DNA from: Dehalococcoidia bacterium
GTDB lineage: Bacteria; Chloroflexota; Dehalococcoidia; JAUSJJ01
NCBI GenBank assembly: GCA_030647705.1
Contig: JAUSJJ010000053.1
Span: 1-8,241 of the forward strand
Reading direction: 5' to 3'
DNA: 8,241 bases
In this document: piece after piece, positions 6,586 through 8,241 of the stretch
Layout of the letters: each line of letters begins with the position of its first letter
How positions within the stretch are numbered: position 1 is the first letter of the stretch
Translations under genes and position numbers: made by a program
The notes under the pieces: model-generated
What the model saw: only the letters and a program-made list of their open reading frames with translations
Databases searched by the model: none
Told to the model about the DNA's origin: nothing

Positions 6586-7563
6586 TCAGACCATGGGCTG
6601 AATGCCCAGGCGCTTCATCGTCTCTATGTAGTCCTTGGCGCCTGCCTCCAGGTCAAACTCCGGGCTGTAGCCCAGCTCCTTTCGGGCGCGCTCGATGTTC
6701 ATCACGATGTAGTTCGCTCCCTGCGCCCCGCGCGGGTTCAGCCCGGGGCCTATCTCGATTTGGGCGCCGCCGAAGACACCGTCGAGCACCTCTATCAAGT
6801 GCTTCATCGTCTCGCCCTTGCCCGTGCCTATGTTGAACACGCGATGCTCCGGTTTCTCCACGAAACAGGCCAGGACGATGGCCTTGGCCACGTCTCGAAC
6901 ATAGGCGTTGTCCACCTTCTGGTCCCCACCCTGCGGGATCTTCAGTGGTTTCCCAAGCATGGCGCTTTCGATGATCTTGCTGTGGAGGGCGAGGACTCCG
7001 TGTCGCGCCTGCTTGCCCGGGCCGTAGACCCAGGCAAACCGCAGGGCGACGAAGTCCACCCCGTAAATGCGGTTGTACCTCAGGCCCATGTGCTCGCAGA
7101 AGAGCTTGGTCGCTCCATACACGCTCTTGGGGGCCTGGGGATAATGTTCGTCTATTGGCTTGTAGGCAGGATGAGCATGCTCGCCGCGCATCGTGTCATA
7201 GACGCCCTGGGTGCTGGTGTAGACCAGCCTCTTGACGTCCATCAGCCTGGCCGCTTCCAGGACGTTGATCGTGCCATCGACGTTGATCTTGTAGTTGGCA
7301 TAGGGGTTCGCCTCTAGGTCATCCGGCATGATCGCTGCCAGGTGAATGATGCGGTCGATGCCGCGCTTCTTGATGGTATCCATGATGCGGGGCAGGTCGA
7401 GCACGTCCCCGGAGACGTATTCGACCTTATCGACGATATCCTTGATCAGCGTGGTATCGGGGCGCCTGCTGTAGCTGACCACGCGCTCGCCTTTGTCCAC
7501 CAGCCGTCTGACCACCCATGAGCCGATGACTCCTGAGCCGCCCGTTACCAGTACTGCTGACAT
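6586..7563 (-). CDS. NAD-dependent epimerase/dehydratase (extended SDR family)
   Basis: A 325-residue cytoplasmic extended short-chain dehydrogenase. The Rossmann motif TGGSGVIG (7-14) opens the protein, and SGDVLD (51-56) is the adenine-contact segment. HLAA (74-77) follows strand 4. The catalytic triad region shows YTSTQGVYD (Ser117/Thr118) and SVYGATK (Tyr149-xxx-Lys153). RFAWVYGPG (175-183) and NAYVRDVAKAI (219-229) are the substrate-domain signatures of sugar-nucleotide epimerases. Overall it is GalE/WbpP-like, but substrate-specifying residues do not allow a firm name; a role in nucleotide-sugar or related metabolism is inferred. The ATG at 7563 has AGGAGG six bases upstream, and the Rossmann strand starts at residue 3, which excludes a longer frame from 7770. 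The stop lies 3 bases from the stop of the convergent hydratase gene, so the two transcripts probably overlap. Confidence 0.93.
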   Translation of the reverse strand: MSAVLVTGGSGVIGSWVVRRLVDKGERVVSYSRRPDTTLIKDIVDKVEYVSGDVLDLPRIMDTIKKRGIDRIIHLAAIMPDDLEANPYANYKINVDGTINVLEAARLMDVKRLVYTSTQGVYDTMRGEHAHPAYKPIDEHYPQAPKSVYGATKLFCEHMGLRYNRIYGVDFVALRFAWVYGPGKQARHGVLALHSKIIESAMLGKPLKIPQGGDQKVDNAYVRDVAKAIVLACFVEKPEHRVFNIGTGKGETMKHLIEVLDGVFGGAQIEIGPGLNPRGAQGANYIVMNIERARKELGYSPEFDLEAGAKDYIETMKRLGIQPMV

Positions 7564-7682
7564 GCTTTGCCTCCTGACTGTGACATTGATGGATGCGCTG
7601 ACATCCCGCACAATAAAGAACGACGCACATTGCCTGACGGGAAGGCGCCCGCTTTGGCGCGGACAGACTGCCGCGCTGACCG

Positions 7683-7693
7683 ATGCTAAGCAT
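7683..7693. repeat. Short inverted repeat over the epimerase transcription start
   Basis: ATGCT-A-AGCAT is a perfect 5+1+5 inverted repeat that covers the predicted start of the epimerase transcript and the last two bases of its -10. The position would suit a repressor operator. It is short enough to be chance. Confidence 0.3.
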
Positions 7694-7720
7694 GATAATC
7701 GGAGATGCCCCGTTGTGCAA
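7692..7720 (-). promoter_or_regulatory. Sigma70-type promoter of the epimerase gene
   Basis: On the minus strand TTGCAC (7720-7715), 17 bases, then TATCAT (7697-7692; 5 of 6 matches). The predicted start near 7685 gives a leader of about 120 bases. The spacing is ideal. The 11-base inverted repeat at 7683-7693 overlaps the end of the -10 and the start site. Confidence 0.5.
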
Positions 7721-7860
7721 GTCCCCCTGATTGCCTCGCAGATAACGCAGAGCATGATGGGGCTTGGCACGCGTAGGGAGATTCGATAAGCGCAAAGACA
7801 CGGTCACGAGCCAGGATTGAGGATCACCGGCGAACACTGAGCACCTGGTTCTCGGGACTC

Positions 7861-8241
7861 TTAGCGGCGATTCCTTCTTAGCTCCTCCATGAGAAGCAAG
7901 AGTTCTCGCATGATTGTCCTCGGAGACGGAGGGTTGCCCGGAATTTTCAGAGCGACGGGGAGGACTGTATCCGCCCCGCCGTTGACTGCATAGGTATCCT
8001 TGAAAATGCCCCCGTCGCAGGCATCGTCGCCGACGGCTATGACGAATTTCGGCGAGGGCATCGCTTCATAGGTCTTCTTGACCGCTATTTCCATGTTGTG
8101 CGTTACCGCACCCGTGATTATCAGCACATCCGCATGCCGGGGAGAAGCCACGAACGAAACTCCGAAGCGTTCAATATCGTAATACGGCGTCGTCAGATTG
8201 ACCAGCTCTATTTCCGTGGCGTTATCGCTGCCGGAATCGAC
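7861..8241 (-). CDS. NuoB / Ech-hydrogenase small subunit-like protein lacking the Fe-S cysteines (5' end outside window)
   Basis: The C-terminal 126 residues of a protein of the complex I 20-kDa (NuoB) / group 4 [NiFe]-hydrogenase small-subunit family; the 5' part lies beyond 8241. Landmarks align well: VDSGSDNATEIELVNL, YYDIERFG, VASPRHADVLIITGAVT, PKFVIAVGDDACDGGIF, AVNGGADTVLPV and IPGNPPSPRTIMREL. In normal members these contain GSCNGCDIE, G(S/A/T)CAxxGGIF and PGCPPRP, whose four cysteines hold a [4Fe-4S] cluster (N2 or proximal). Here the four positions are Asp (8224-8226), Thr (8215-8217), Asp (8023-8025) and Asn (7933-7935). One Cys remains two residues beyond the third position (8017-8019). 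The reading frame is otherwise intact, with no frameshift or internal stop. A GTG at 8151 lies inside the conserved domain and is not the start. It probably ends an operon reading in from the right; a membrane-complex role without this cluster is inferred. Partner genes are not visible. Confidence 0.85.
   Translation of the reverse strand, partial: VDSGSDNATEIELVNLTTPYYDIERFGVSFVASPRHADVLIITGAVTHNMEIAVKKTYEAMPSPKFVIAVGDDACDGGIFKDTYAVNGGADTVLPVALKIPGNPPSPRTIMRELLLLMEELRRNRR

Larger units (their letters stand above)
7564..7860. other. Non-coding stretch: leader and promoter of the epimerase gene, plus the 3' flank of the NuoB-like gene
   Basis: No convincing gene in about 297 bases. The left half is the predicted leader of the epimerase transcript: its Shine-Dalgarno AGGAGG (7575-7570) and two short G+C hairpins that share an arm. 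These are GCGCC/GGCGC (7645-7649 with 7656-7660) and GCGCGG/CCGCGC (7657-7662 with 7671-7676). The promoter is at 7692-7720. From about 7721 to 7860, downstream of the NuoB-like stop on the minus strand, no clear terminator hairpin with a T run is visible. Confidence 0.6.

Noticed and set aside
6760..7317. A 185-codon open frame on the plus strand opposite the epimerase
   Set aside because: No domain or ribosome binding site; the minus strand holds the SDR catalytic motifs.
7564..7770. N-terminal extension of the epimerase from a start at 7770
   Set aside because: The 69 extra residues show no conserved pattern, AGGAGG stands right before the ATG at 7563, the Rossmann strand begins at residue 3 from there, and the best promoter lies inside the extension.
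7861..8151. GTG at 8151 as a true start of the NuoB-like protein
   Set aside because: The frame stays open to the window edge, and the upstream 30 codons encode conserved family sequence including the CxGC-equivalent segment, so the gene begins outside the window.
1..8241. CRISPR arrays, tRNA/rRNA genes, insertion sequences, defence or toxin-antitoxin modules
   Set aside because: Reading both strands showed no regularly spaced repeats, no cloverleaf-like elements, no transposase or integrase frames and no defence-type domains.

Overview
This is a GC-rich bacterial window (roughly 58-60% G+C by eye) with compact genes, clear Shine-Dalgarno sites and sigma70-type promoters. The taxon is not fixed by anything here. 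The mix of genes (Kef-type antiporter, secreted GSDH-type sugar dehydrogenase lipoprotein, crotonase, DHA2 exporter, extended SDR, and a fragment of a complex I/group 4 hydrogenase-like small subunit) would suit an environmental Chloroflexota-like genome, but that is a low-confidence inference.

Left part (1-3288, + strand): a CPA2/Kef-type cation:proton antiporter with a C-terminal NAD-binding RCK domain (19-1743), possibly translated leaderless. It is followed by a near-perfect palindrome that looks like its terminator. Next comes an 84-codon stump of an APC-superfamily amino acid permease, cut just after the first two membrane segments. The cut is followed within about 15 bases by a TTGACA promoter driving a lipoprotein of the PQQ-type glucose/sorbosone dehydrogenase family (2197-3288).

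Middle (3334-6582): a minus-strand secreted protein or lipoprotein with a DSRCPxG-type domain and a C-terminal BP74-like domain converges on the dehydrogenase. It shares a divergent promoter region with a 14-TM DHA2 (EmrB/QacA-like) exporter. Both directions have an exact TATAAT, and an 8-bp direct repeat spaced 30 bp lies between and over the promoters. An enoyl-CoA hydratase/isomerase follows the exporter in the same orientation.

Right part (6586-8241, - strand): an extended-SDR NAD-dependent epimerase/dehydratase runs tail to tail with the hydratase, with only 3 bases between the stops. About 300 bases of non-coding DNA hold its promoter and leader. The window ends inside the C-terminal part of a NuoB/Ech-small-subunit-like protein. 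This last gene is the most unusual thing here. The fold-specific landmarks are well kept, but the four positions that normally carry the [4Fe-4S] cysteines read Asp, Thr, Asp and Asn.

No RNA genes, CRISPR arrays, insertion sequences or defence systems were seen. Apart from the likely exporter-hydratase pair, the genes look like separate single-gene units rather than one pathway.
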